64,000 bases of DNA, from assembly GCA_963966185.1 (NCBI GenBank), contig CAWZYM010000448.1, positions 114,922 to 178,921 on the forward strand, in the 5' to 3' direction. The notes under the pieces were generated by a model. It did no database searches. It saw nothing but the letters and a program-made list of their open reading frames with translations, and was not told where the DNA came from. Position numbers and translations under genes: made by a program. Below are positions 1 to 12,807 of this stretch, piece after piece. Within the stretch, counting starts at the first letter, position 1, and each line of letters opens with the position of its first letter. The DNA comes from Rhabditoides inermis. Taxonomy: Eukaryota; Nematoda; Chromadorea; Rhabditida; Rhabditidae.

Positions 1-926
1 GCTGCAGGCGTGCGGGCGCCAGCCGACGGGGCTTCCACGCTATCGATCCCCACACCCCACACCCCGAGGCGAGACACAGAGAGAAGGGAAGACGAGAGTG
101 CCATGTATGGATGACTACACCGGATAAGCCGGCCACTGTGTAATGCAGAAACAAGTCGAGAGGGCGAGAGGCGACAGTGCATGAGGTAATGAGGGGTAAT
201 GTCCCAAGAGAGAGAGTCGACTTCCAAGAACTCTTGCAATCAATAATCACAACCTCGAATCACGTGTCGTTGCGAGAGTATGTGGAATTCCTCCCCGTTT
301 CTCTCTCTCTCCCTCTCTCTTTCAATGGGCAATGGTGATGCGATGGCCTCCACTTTCTATTCATTCTACCACCCTCTATTCCAACTGCCCACCCTCGAAT
401 CAGGAGAGCGCTACTGCCTCCCACACAAGACTTATATATGCAAACACAATTAGTAACTATATTATACTACCAGTACCTCTACCAATCATCCAAATATGCC
501 ACAATATCACTATACTATCACGCAATCACACACATTCCACAAGCTCATTTCCTATTCATTCCCACACTCGTTGCCTGCCGGCCACATTAAACCACTCACC
601 GCCATAATCTTTATATATCCTGTAGCATTGCCATATACAAAAAACGAGTATAGAACTGAATCTTTCAAAGGGAGAGAAAATCGGAGAGAGAGAAAAAACA
701 CACCGCTCTGTCGTATATACAATAATCTTGAGAAACACATATAAAATATATACTCTAAAATAACCTAGAAATCATTGGTAGACAATTGGCACGCATAGTT
801 GACCAGTCCCAACACATTTGTAAATCATTAGTATAATAGATATACAAAGTGTTAGGACAGCAGTGTGACAAGCAGAGGAAGACCGCGGGGGTTGGGCGGG
901 GTGAGGACGGGGCATCTGCGGGGGCC
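1..926. other. intergenic, 3' of the EHBP1 homologue
   Basis: No coding exon is supported here. The stretch is AT-rich with a short CT run near 301-322. It probably contains the 3' untranslated region of the minus-strand gene that stops at 927, but I see no clear polyadenylation signal on that strand. The small open frames on both strands have no family similarity and no splice context. Confidence 0.5.
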
Positions 927-3116
927 CTATCCCTTCAACCAGGTGATGATTCGCTTGCTGGCAGAGAGGGGCTCGTCGGCTCCCCGCCGGAAGTGGCGAT
1001 CCAGGGTGCGACGTTTCAGGTCCTCTCCCTCCTCACGACTGAAATGGCTAAGTGAAACAACAACAACAACAAACAAGCAAACAAACAAATCACACAAAGC
1101 GAGTGAGCGGAAAGGTGCAACCGGGCAGCCGGGTGTGACGAAAGAAAATTACAGCGGACAGTCATTTTGAGTATACAGAACAACTGGCAGCGAGCATTGC
1201 ACACAGTGAGTCGCCACCTTCCCATATTAGAACTACAATCGAAAACATTGAAATAACGAGACAGTTAAGTGTTACAAACCGAAGCACTACAACTCAACAC
1301 ACCACAACAACAGAACATCAAAACATAACAAATAAACAAACAAAATAAACGACGTGAATAACTCACAGCTGTTCCTCGGTGGCAAACAGACGCTGGATCA
1401 ACTCGTCCTTGCGACCTGAACAGAAAAAATAGTACAATCTATTACTCGATCCTTGATAATCGAACATCAATAAATCGATAATGGATACGGACCGATGAGC
1501 TGGAGGTACTCGTCCATCAGTCGGTTCGTCTCCTCCTTCTCCGCCGGCGATTTGAAGTAGTCTGAGAGATTCACAAATTATTTCCTATAGTTCTATGCTC
1601 GCGATAAGTTGCGCTAGGTTGGGTAGATCAGAGGAAGACGGAGAGTCAGCTCTCGGCAATAGCGCGCAAAACAAGAGAGACAGACGGTTATGACACCGTA
1701 TTTCGAACTGCAAACGAGGTAGATCGAAAACTATCGCTCTGGCGCGGGCTATAGAATATCACCAACTACTACCGAAATGCTTTGGGAGACGCCGCGTTCC
1801 CCTTCGAAATATTCCCGAACCAACTTCTTGAAGAGACAGACCGCTACTCGAATGAGCGGTTTGGAACATAGGAACTCGGAACATCCCCCTTCCCTCTTCT
1901 TCTTCTCTCTCCCTCCTCTCTCTCTCTCTCTCCTCTCTCCCTCTTCTCCCTCTTCCCTCTTCCCTCTTCCCTCTCTCTCCCTCTCCCTCTCCCTCTCTCT
2001 CACCATCACCCATCCTCGTCATCTCATCCAGTCTCTCCGTCTTCTCCACGATCCGCGCGCTCGTCTCCCGGATGTTCTCGATGATGTTGTAGTATTCCTG
2101 CTGGCCAACCTGCAACACACAACAGGTGAGATAGTACGGTATCATGTTGAGACACTACCACGGCAGACAGAATACGGTATAGTACAGCTAGAGAAGATAA
2201 TACAATATTCTACATTACACCAATGTATTGAAGCAGAGAAGGAGAATACTGTACACGAACTACTGTATGTGGAGAATACTGTACATGCTAGGATATTGTA
2301 TACTGTATGATATAGTTAAAATCACGGTACCAGTGCGTTCTTATCGTTTGTGAGCTGTAGAAGGGCGTCCATCATAGCCTCCTCCTCCTCACTGCCCTGC
2401 TCTGAAACAGACAAGGAGAGTACGGTGGACAGTACGGTAGATAAATGCACAGTAAGCAATATGTTGTATACAGAAACTCTAATCTCAAAATGCACTTACC
2501 AATCTCGGCGCTGCGCATGCGCTCACTCATCGCCGCAACATCCTTGGTGACCTGGAACAAGTATCTCTCTCTCCCCCCTCTCTCTCTCTCCCCCCTCTCT
2601 CTCTCTCTCCCCCCCCCCCTCTCTCTCTCTCTCTCCCTCTCTCTCTCTTTCTCATTCCACTCTCTCACCTGCTCCAGCTTGGCCGCAATCTCCGCCTGTT
2701 CTCTCCGCGTGCCTTCCACATCAGCCACGTCCTTCTGAAAAAGGATACCGTAAAAATAGAGCTGCCCGATTTCAATTACATTACTTTACACATACAGTAT
2801 GTATCTGTGCACTCTTCCCTCATGCATATTCTTCGTACCTCCCACTGTGACGTCACTTTCCGAGTGGGCGTCGCCGTTGATGCGCCTCCGTCCGCTGGAA
2901 AAAATATTCTGGTACTGCACAAAAGAAAAAAAACCTATACTAGGTTCGAAATCATAGGGCTAGCTGGCTCAACCTACATAAAGTATTGTGAAAATGCAAA
3001 CACCATTCAACACACGCAGTCTTTCTCTGATCACCCTCTTCTTTTTTTAATTCTTTTCGCGAAAAGCGAATTAATACGTTTCACAGATAGCGTATAAAAA
3101 GAAACACAACAACACC

Positions 3117-3153
<37 letters not shown>

Positions 3154-6100
3154 TAGGCATTCGTAAATTCAATCCTATTCAATCCGATCATTGAGTGAAT
3201 TTTTTTAAAATGTATCGCAGGTATTTCTGAATAAATTTAATACAAACAAAAAAATCCTCACCTTGATTGAGTGAATTCTGCGAGCCGCCGACTGCGCTGC
3301 CCGGCCCAGGCTCGGCAAGCTGAACACAAAGGGAAATGTAAACATGCATGTCAACACCAACAACAACAACAACGACGACGACGACGACGACACCAACAAC
3401 AACAACAACGTGTGAGAGAAGCACAAACACGACTCACTCCGTATTTTGCAAAGTACGCTATCGAATCCTTCAACTCCTGACTGCGCATCGATCCAAAGCG
3501 GCGCACCCGATCAAACGCCGATGTGGGGGCGGAGCCTATCTGGGCGGGGCCAGTCGGCTGCTGCAACCAAACACAACACAATACACACCCGCAACCAAGA
3601 TGGAGTCACCATAGCGAACTAAGAGAGGCACGACAGAATTACGGAAACAAATCAATGAATAAATCGATAAATGAATACCCTCAGTCGCTGTTCCATGGTC
3701 TGCGTCGGTCGGCCCATAGCTGGAATCATTGGCGACTCGGACTCGTCTGAAAAGAACGGGACGTTTACATTTCATAAAACGTATTGACTGACACTCATTG
3801 CGTACCTTGCCGCAGTGCATTGTAAGTAACCACTTTGTAGCCCAGTAAACCGGCGAGAGATAGCATTTCAGAGTAAAGACAACTGGTAGCCTGGACGAAT
3901 GGACTTGGGCGACGAGGAAATGTCCTCTATGTGTCTCTCGCTCGCTGCCTCGATTCAAATCCCATATGTCACTCATCTCACCCGAAACATCCATGTCCAG
4001 TGTCCACCCAATACCCTTTCCTCCAACTCAATGTCAATGACGTCACATTTGCATACTTCCCTATACAAGCCATACCACAACCAATAAAGAAAATCACTCA
4101 AAATGTTCCTTCACAACAACGCACAACAACCACAAATCAATGACTATACACACGCACACGTCTTGCGGGTCATCTGTGGGCTGGGGTCGCGCTTTCGGAA
4201 GGCGTGGAACTGCACAGAGGGCTGGACGAGTTCTGCAAGGAGAGAAGACACATGCACACTACACAACACAACACAAACACTCCGGAGGGCTGAGGAAGAG
4301 AATAGACAGAAAGGAAACAAACAGATATGGAGAGTTGAGAAGGAAGAACAGATGGACATGCCTACCTATCCTCCTGAGATCGGTCTGACTGCCAGTCATC
4401 GACTGCTGGGAGGTGCGGCTCCTGACAGAGCCCTGTCGGGTGAGATTCGTAGACGAACCGGCGGCTGGAGAATGGCACACAGTACACCCCACACAGCCAA
4501 CCACCACAACCACAACACTCACACAACCGATATTCTAAGAATGTAACATAAAAAAAGTGCGGTTGATGGGTGGAAGAGGACAGGCAGATCGATCACAATC
4601 ACACGTCATACCACCACTGATCATATTAACAAAATATTTAAAGGCAAATAGTTTTCAACTAGGATCCGACACCGTTTTCACACCAACGCTCGCTATCAAA
4701 ACACCAACTAAACCAAAAAAATTCCAACCAAAACAAGTATGAATGATGTGTGATCAACTGACTGGCAGCGTGTCCGAGGAGACGACGGGCCTCCTGGCGC
4801 CTCCGCTCCGCACGAGTAGACGAGTCCTCCTACAACAACAACACCATCAACTATCCTCGTATTATCCACTCTCCCCTCTCACTGTCCTCTTCCCAAAAGA
4901 GAAGAGACAGTCTAGGAAAATTGAAACTCAAAGAATGTATGATAACAATGTATAAGCTATAAAAGGAAGGTAAGCTGACCCTGTCTGCTGCTGTGGTGCC
5001 TTCGGCGACGGCGGCCTGGGGATTGTCGAGCATCTGACGGGCCTTCCGCCGCCGCTCCTCACGCTTGTCCAGAGTACCCGACGGGGCAGGGCTACGAGCA
5101 AGCAATCAACACACAGTCAGTCAAAATACAACAAGGAATAGACAGGAAGGCAGAGAGAGAGAGGGAGTGTGTGTGCATGTGTGTATACGTACCTGTTCAC
5201 CTCGAGGAGCACGGTGGTGCCTCCGACGATGGGTCGTCCGGCATACGAGGTACTCGCCATGTCTGCCTGTTCGTCATTCTGAAACGTATACCATATCACT
5301 CCCAGCCCCAAATGCAAGATGTATATTTTAAAGTGAAGCTATATCAAGAAAACCATTATAGTAACCGTTATACAGTAACTAAACAACATCAGTTTTTTCC
5401 AGTACAAAATCGAAATTCTCACCAAATCAAAATATGCTTATTCTCTCCTAATGACAAATAATAGTTGCGCGAAAGTGTCGATTGGAAGTGTACCTTGTGG
5501 TGTGCATCAGCCGCCTGCTCCTCGCGTCGCTCACGGATGCGGTTGATCTCGTCGATCACTTGCGCCTGCAACCACCCCGCCCTCTCTCTCTCTCTCTCTC
5601 CCTCTCATCTTCCCTTATCCTACACACACGTACACACCCACCTCAGACTCATTGATGTTGTACATCCTGCTTATCCTGTGATCCGATCCGGCAGTGGGGG
5701 TGGGCAGTTCCGTTCGACCCTCCAGCACTCTGAGTGCCAATACATTATACAAATACACTTCAACATTATCGTCTAATACATTCACAAACCACGATAAAAA
5801 GTCAATAAGGATGCCTTGATATAGGAGTCAATACAATATGCATCAGTTAGATAGTAGCATTGAAAAGAAGTACATTAATACATCTATAATAATCACAAAA
5901 CACGACAATAACCCTACTTGCTTGCTCAGTTTCAACGCTTATTACGTTTCAACATTAATACATCTATAATATTCACAAAACACGACAATAAGCCTACTTT
6001 CTTGCTCAATTTCAACGCTTATTGATAATATGCATCAGTTAGATAGTAGCATTAAAAAGAAGTACGTTTCAACATTAATACGTCTATAATATCCACAAAA

Positions 6101-9100
6101 CACGACAATAAGCCTACTTGCTTGCTCAGTTTCAACGCTTATTACGTTTCAACATTAATACATCTATAATATTCACAAAACACGACAATAAGCCTACTTG
6201 CTTGCTCAGTTTCAACGCTTATGGATAATATGCATCAGTTAGATAGTAGCATCAGAAAGTTTCAACATTGATACATTACTACAAATAACTAGTTGGAATC
6301 ATGAAAGAACCCACCTCCTCATCCTCTCGCAGAGCAGTCGGATCGTCTTGCTATCCGGGGTGACTATGTCGTCAGCGTCAGGCAAGTCACGGATGCCCAG
6401 CGAACCACACGCCGCCAGCGCCTGGAGAAGACTCTCTCTCTCTCCCTCCTGTCTCTCCCCCTCTCGCTCCCTCTCTCCACCCTCTCTCGTAGGAGTACAC
6501 CTCCAGCAGCCCCCCCCCACCTTTGCCACATTCCTCCTCCTCGCATCCATGGTGTCGGCAAAGTCCAGGCTGGAGTAGTCTCCGGCCAGCTCTGGTCGAT
6601 ACGCGTGAACGATGGCAAGCAACGCGAGACCCGAGCGGAACGATTTACTACAAATACACAATACATTCATCAATAGAAATATTGACTAACAACAATCGAT
6701 ATATACTTATGACTAATCAGAGACAACGCTTCCAGTCATCGTCTATCTATCATAAACAATCCAAACGATTCAAACACATGCATTTTTTCAATGTCGAAAG
6801 AAATCTTACTGACCCAAAGTCTTGCAGCTTGACCCCCGGGTAGTCCTTGGTGGCTCGCTGAGCCCATTGCAGAAGACCCTCGCCCTCCATCTCAACACAC
6901 ACACACATTACACACTTCATCATCTAACAAAAATATAGTTGTACATAAACATAGATATAACTCGCACTCACCACTCCCAGAGGCGCTCTCCTGTCGGGTG
7001 CGCGGGGCGAAGCGGAGCGACCTGTAGAGTCATTCCTATCTCTCTTCTCCCTCTCTCTCTCTTCTCCCTCCCCTCCCTCTCCCCTCTCTCTATTCTCCCT
7101 CACCTATCCGTGGACTGGCTCCTCTCGTTGTGGCGAGTGAGCGGGGAACGGGCACGGGAAGAGAGTTCTCATCCACCTAAACAATCATACAATTAATTTA
7201 ATCAATCGGAGGATTAAGAGACAAAAGTACAATTGTACAGTGTATAAGAAATATGAACAATCCTACACATGAGTCAATCAAATACTCAATTTTCCGATGT
7301 AACAAATCAATACTTATTTCACACAGGAAAAGAACAAATCGCCTACTTTGAACACATTTATAGCAACATGTTTCATAAGAATATACTATAGTGAGTCTGA
7401 AGTTCAAACCTCTAACACAATCAAACTTAAAAAGTAACGCAAAAATATCAGCAATCCAACCAAATGTGAACCTAGTGAAGGCACTCACACTGGGCTTATC
7501 CTGTTCCTGCTCCTCCCTCTGCTCCACTTTCTGCTCCTTCTCCTTCTCCGTGGAATGCTTGGGCACCTCCGGTCTCACATCCTTCTAGAAATGATCACAC
7601 CATGCAACGCACACACTCAACAGTAAAATTGGAGAGAGAAAGAGAGAGGGGGAGGGAGAGAGTATGACAAGTAATCTATAAAGTCATCTCCATCACACGC
7701 GTGGAAGACGTTAGTCAAAGGTATGTGTAGCCAATTCGCGTGCTTTCATCGATGGGCCCATGCAGCTAGCGACTTATACTGTGTAAAGTGTGTAAAGTCC
7801 CCTTATTAGTTTCCTAATTGGTTTAGTATTTGTTGATAAACAAATAAAAAAGAGAGCTAGCATACCTCAAAGAACATCTCGGTGGGTATCTTATCCAGCT
7901 GCGAAGTGACCGGATCACTCTCGCGACTCTCCTACAAAAAACAAGAATGAAATACAGTAATACAGAAATACAGTAACACAGAAATACAGTAACACAGTAA
8001 TACAGTAGCCCACCGACCTTGGTGTCCCTGCTCATCTCACTGGTGGGTGTGGAGGAGACGCGCCACGGGGGACGCACGCCCGAGGAGGGCGCGGGAGAGG
8101 GACCTGCACACCAACTGCATCAGCCCTCCCAATATGTAAACGCATGGTTGAACCCACAAAATGGTGACAGTGACAATGCAGAACATTCCACCCCTTTATG
8201 ATCCTACGTATCACTGCAGATAGACAAATCTCCTGCTGCCATTTTGAATTATCTTGAGCAAAATACGTTTCACATTTCAATAATATGATTTAATGTGATA
8301 GTCCGGATAATGCAGTCTTATTTTGCTGTCGATGCGAACTTTGGAAACCAGACGTGAAATCAGGCACTACCATACCCCTCGATTCGCCCACCCACCGTTC
8401 TCCTTCTCCACCCTGTGTGCGTGTGCGTGTGTGGGAGGGGCGACTGCTCTGTCTGTCTCCTCCCGCCCACTCTCCCTCCCCTCCTCCCCCCATTGACGGA
8501 TACTATCCGAGATGCGGTGGATCTCAGAACGAGCCGCCACTGAAACACACTCACTCTTCACTCCTTCCTCTTCAACTGATAGAGTAGACAATGATTTGAT
8601 CTGCTTGCAAATTAATTTCTCATTACTATATACTACTCAACCATCCAGTCTTATTAGCCCCTATCTCTTTCGCTAGAGTAGTTTTTTTTATACAACAAAA
8701 ACACGCAACACGCATTTCTCACATATTCGCGCAATCAGAGCGCAATGTGAAATAGAGAGAAGAGAGAAAAGGGACAGACAGAAATTGCACTGGAATCTGT
8801 GGCGCGAACTGAATCAAGTAGCGAAAACACGACCATAAACATCTCTCCCCCATCTTCTTCTTATTCCCCCGTTTCTCTCTCTCTCTCTCTCTCTCCCTCT
8901 CTCCCTCCCTCCCTCCCTCCCTCCCTCCCCCTCACCCTTGTCCTCCGTCTCCTCCTCCAGCTCATTGATGTTTGCCACATCCTGCATCGCACCCCTCGAG
9001 ACGACAGAAGAGGCAGACGAGCCAGCATCCGAACTGAAACACACACATCAAGGAAGATATGTATTTACGGAAACATATAAATATGAAATAACCGTCTGAA

Positions 9101-11002
9101 ATGTGATACAACCAAAAGCAGGAATATTTATGTTTCAGACAGTCAGCTACCCTCAAAAAAAAATTCGTTAAATCAATATTGAAACGAAACAGCATATCAA
9201 CAATATAATAGTGATTCAGTTGCAGAAAATGAATAAACTGCAATGCGACGTACACGCTCTCGAGAACACTGGCGAGAAGGAGGACGAGATGACACTGCTT
9301 GCAGCGAGGAGACAGCGGACGGAGCTTGAGCTGCAACACACCCGTCTCCCCTCCTCTGATGCATCTCTCTCTCTCCTCCCTCCCCCCTCTCTCTCTCTCC
9401 CTCTCTCTCCCACCTTGAGTTGGTTCGCCTCTCCGGGTCTCTCCACTAGCAGCAGTCGCAGGTTGAGGGGCACCGCGGCAAGCGGGCGGCGTCTGAATCC
9501 ATAAATCAATATAATCAAATGTGAAAATAAACAAATTTGAATGAATTGCTTCTTCCCCAACTTCATGCACGCCGCATCGTCAAAGTAATCGAGTAACAGA
9601 AAAAATTACAACTGTCAATAAACATATCAATGTCCAATGCCCCCAAACAGATATATGAATCAATAATCCGATAATCCCCACCTGCCACTGGTTCCCTTGC
9701 CAGTCTTGGACGGAAGACACTCCTCCACTACCACAGTCCATTCCTGAAACATCCACACTCCCATCCCATCCCATCCCTCTAATGTAGTGTTATCTCTCTT
9801 CTTTTGTAACACTCAAACTTCAATCCATTAACAAAAAAACGTAATATCTCATGGTAAGCAATAGTAATCAATCGATCGAAGCCTACCTTGTCTTCGAACT
9901 CCCCCTCTCCGTCCCTGTAGAGAGTGGTGAGGATGTCGATGTGTTCCGCAGCCAGCTCCGGCCATACCATCACCTGTACAGACAGAAATTGATAGTGTAA
10001 TAACTGATCACACAAGAAATCTAATCAAAGATTGACATATAGACACAATCAGGGGAACACCAGCAACCTTAGAAACAGGCCCTTCAAAACTCAAAACGCT
10101 TTGGACAAAAACATTTTGATGCGATTAGAAGTCAGTTGTGAATCTATTAATCATCGAGCAGAAATGAACGCGGTATTCATTATGAAAACAATTAACAATA
10201 ATCAATCAATACGAAACACTGACCGACTGTGCGGGGTTGGAGAAGGAAGGCTCCCATGCGCGCTCCCGCGATGACACCTTCCGGCGACTGCAAAGAGAAA
10301 CGTATCCACGTATTACAACTCATTACTATATTATACGCGTATTAGATGGATAGAGACAAACAGATGAAGCACGGTGCAATAACCTTAAAAGCTGAACACT
10401 TCGTGATGCGATTCCAGAATAACTGATTCGATTTCACTTTTTTGGATTGGATATCTATAAAGTGGTGAAACATATTGAGCTGTGCGTATCCCTCAATTCT
10501 ACACGCGAACAATGCCACAGACGCACCTGTGGGCGTACTTTACAGCAGGCAGCATGCATTGTGTTGGAAGAAATAGAGAAAGAAGGAGAGAGAATTCGGG
10601 GAAAGAAAGCAAGACAAGGTGGAGGAGTGAGTGACACATCCATCACTTGGAGGGAGAACAACACGACAAACACATCAACAGAGTATGTCGACAAGATATC
10701 GACGAAACAACAATAACAATACACTTAATCAATCGATACATCAATATACGTACCGGTGCATGAATGAGATGGCGAGTGTCTCGGGATGAGTGTGTTCATC
10801 TGACTGAACCACCAACTCCTGAGGAGTCGCCGTGAATCTGAAAACGGAGCATTTGCAAAACGTCATGTGTAATCAATCAATCACTTCAGTATACAATCAA
10901 TCAATCAATTTATAAATCAATAAAATGCAACCTGCTCTGCACGAACCTGTACTTGGCGGCCTTGCGGGATCCGCGCCGCAGACGGCGGATCAGGCCGCTC
11001 AT
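927..11002 (-). CDS. ehbp-1: EH-domain-binding protein 1 (EHBP1) homologue, about 30 exons
   Basis: EHBP1 links Rab8/Rab10-type GTPases and EHD proteins to actin in endocytic recycling. The N-terminal NT-C2 domain comes from exons 10947-11002 (MSGLIRRLRRGSRKAAKYR), 10754-10837, 10224-10287, 9887-9973 (VMVWPELAAEHIDILTTLYR), 9682-9743, 9414-9492 and 9256-9330; these seven are phase-consistent and give 169 codons. A low-complexity linker follows. The calponin-homology domain spans about 6890-6304, with QWAQRATKDYPGVKLQDFG and SFRSGLALLAIVHAYRPELA. Arg-rich helices (AERRRQEARRLL, 4765-4835; REERRRKARQML, about 4980-5093) follow, then a bMERB-like coiled region at about 2740-1364 (EEEEAMMDALLQLTNDKNAL; DYFKSPAEKEETNRLMDEYL). 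The last exon, 927-1038, ends ITWLKG-stop, so the C-terminal CaaX box known from vertebrate EHBP1 is absent. The start lies 17 bases behind an acceptor-like TTGCAG, compatible with trans-splicing. Some middle exons are inferred only from splice sites and low-complexity sequence. Confidence 0.88.
1873..2003. repeat. CT/CCCT low-complexity tract in an EHBP1 intron
   Basis: Pyrimidine-rich simple sequence (CTCTCT, CCCTCT) on the plus strand. Similar tracts lie at 2563-2652, 5580-5605, 6432-6485, 7035-7095, 8873-8932 and 9361-9411, each within or next to an intron of this gene. They create long Ser/Leu or Arg/Glu open frames that are not genes. Confidence 0.85.
3119..3152. repeat. (TA)n microsatellite
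   Basis: An uninterrupted TA run of about 16 units in an EHBP1 intron. Shorter TA runs occur at 27539-27558 and 42223-42250. Confidence 0.9.
5836..6262. repeat. higher-order tandem repeat in an EHBP1 intron
   Basis: Two unit types alternate. One, of about 40 bases, starts ATATGCATCAGTTAGATAG and recurs at 5836, 6028 and about 6228. The other, of about 80 bases, carries ATTCACAAAACACGACAATA and CTTGCTCAGTTTCAACGC and occurs four times, two between each pair of the short units. The larger period is therefore about 192-200 bases. The copies differ by only a few bases. It lies in the intron between the exon ending near 5725 and the CH-domain exon starting near 6304. Confidence 0.85.
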
Positions 11003-12807
11003 CGAAAAACAAACGACCACTGCAATCATGTTACCATTTAATCAATGTGTCTTACAGAAAACTACTAATACAATGAAATTCCGCGAATACACAATCATAA
11101 TATTGTTTATGGAGCGCGAATGAGGTGGAGGAGTGAGTGACAGTCGGCGAAGCGCGGATTCTCAAATGGAGGAAAGGAAGGTACAAAGCGAAGGCGAATT
11201 GAAGGGCAACGGCGGCACCCGCGACCGGAAGAGAAGTACGCTGCTGTTATCGATCGATATCCGGAGCCGTTCACTGTGAGACGATAAGGAGGAGCCAAAT
11301 AAGCCTGTTGGGAGTGCACATAGTCGGTAACTCACGGATTTCTTGGATTTCGCTACATGATAGTGACAAATGGATCGACCGGGAGCAAGTATGCAAATGG
11401 ACGCGAGAAGTTCGAGAACGTTCGACGGTAGACGCAAGGTGGTCCATAAGGCTCACGCGTTCGAGGATGGATCAAAGCCGCATACTCTATATCGGATAAG
11501 AAGACGGATGTCTGGAGACGTGACTGGATTCCTCTCTCCGCATATGCTGTAATGCCAACAGTGTCTGGAGAAAGTGAAACCCCGCAAATCGAATACGAAC
11601 AGTTCCAAACCGTAACTGTACTATTTCATTGTTCGATTTGTGTGTATGTCATAACAACTTATGAATAAACTATTCTATTCTAATGAGAATGAGCGATGAC
11701 GAATGATCGGTGATGAATATAGCAGGTGGGGAGAAACGAGCAAGTACAGATAGATGTTGCATGGTTGGAATGTGGTGGTCGGGGAGTGAGAGAGAGGAGC
11801 CAACATATCGCATTAGTGTTCGCGGGCATGATGCGACCACGGCTCACACATAGTGAGAGCGCGCCCCATCGTCGTGATGAGAGAGTGAGAGAGTGTGAGA
11901 GAGAGGGAGAGAGAGCCACTCACCACAGCAGCCCCTCTTTCACTCGCGGGCGGTCGATTCACGACAACAGTGAGTGCGAATTCGCGGCGGGACCGCGTGC
12001 ACGAATAATCCTTTTTCTAGGATTTCCGTCGCCTCAGGGCATCGCCGGCCACTCCCTCATTCCGAGAAATATCTCACTCGCACACATCTGCGGCGCGACC
12101 AGCCAAGGACGAAGCGGTTTTTATAGACACTCGATTTTGAAAGTAACGCGGTTGATTAGCATGACTAATACATAACGTAATTATCTTATGCACTACATTT
12201 ACCAGCTTCAATCACAAACCGGCGCGATAAACCAAAATATTTCAGTTAAAGGAGAGGAGTACGCAATGTAAAAATGAAATGACCAGCTGATGTCTCACGT
12301 TAAAACGATTTCTACAAAAGTCTCTAGGTCCGTGGCGGGACCAAGCTTGTATCTAAATTCCCATTGGAAACTCGTGCCAAGTTTGTACCTCACCGCGAAG
12401 GAAGCGCCGATTGCCTGATTTTCAAGATGCTATTTCATTTTATATTACATTTATATTAATTAGTAGAATTTTTATTTTTGTTTCAATTTAATCGCCATAT
12501 CAACATTGATTATGTCAACCACGTGTTATTATTCCGTGCACCTCTCCTTTAAAAAATTGAAGAACAACGTCACAATAGTCAATATCGATCGATATTTTGA
12601 ATCACAGCGGCATAAGTTGTGCAGAAAATAATTGTGCAACACCGCTTCAAATATAACAATTCTCACCAAATTTCATTCAGCTGAAAATAGTTTTTCTTGC
12701 CTCGATCGATCGCTCGCTTCGCCCATTTTCGCGAATGGTTATGTTATAATGTCTAATGTTTTTTAATGTAATTATGCTACTACCTAATGTTGGCATGTTT
12801 TCTAGGT
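11003..12807. other. divergent intergenic region between EHBP1 and LRPAP1 homologues
   Basis: This 1.8 kb region separates two head-to-head genes and probably holds both promoters. An acceptor-like TTTTCTAG at 12798-12805 lies just before the LRPAP1 start. Between about 11300 and 11670 there are short plus-strand frames with a motif like RRKVVHKAHAFEDGSK followed by an AATAAA at 11662. This loosely resembles the start of FLYWCH-type fingers, but frames change and stops intervene, so I read it as a possible decayed repeat. No other gene is seen. Confidence 0.45.
12799..12807 (+). promoter_or_regulatory. acceptor-like site just before the LRPAP1 start (possible trans-splice site)
   Basis: TTTTCTAG followed by GT and then ATG. 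There is no convincing upstream exon, so the site may take a spliced leader. It decides the start at 12808 against the in-frame ATG at 12787, which would put seven residues ahead of a well-formed signal peptide. Confidence 0.5.
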
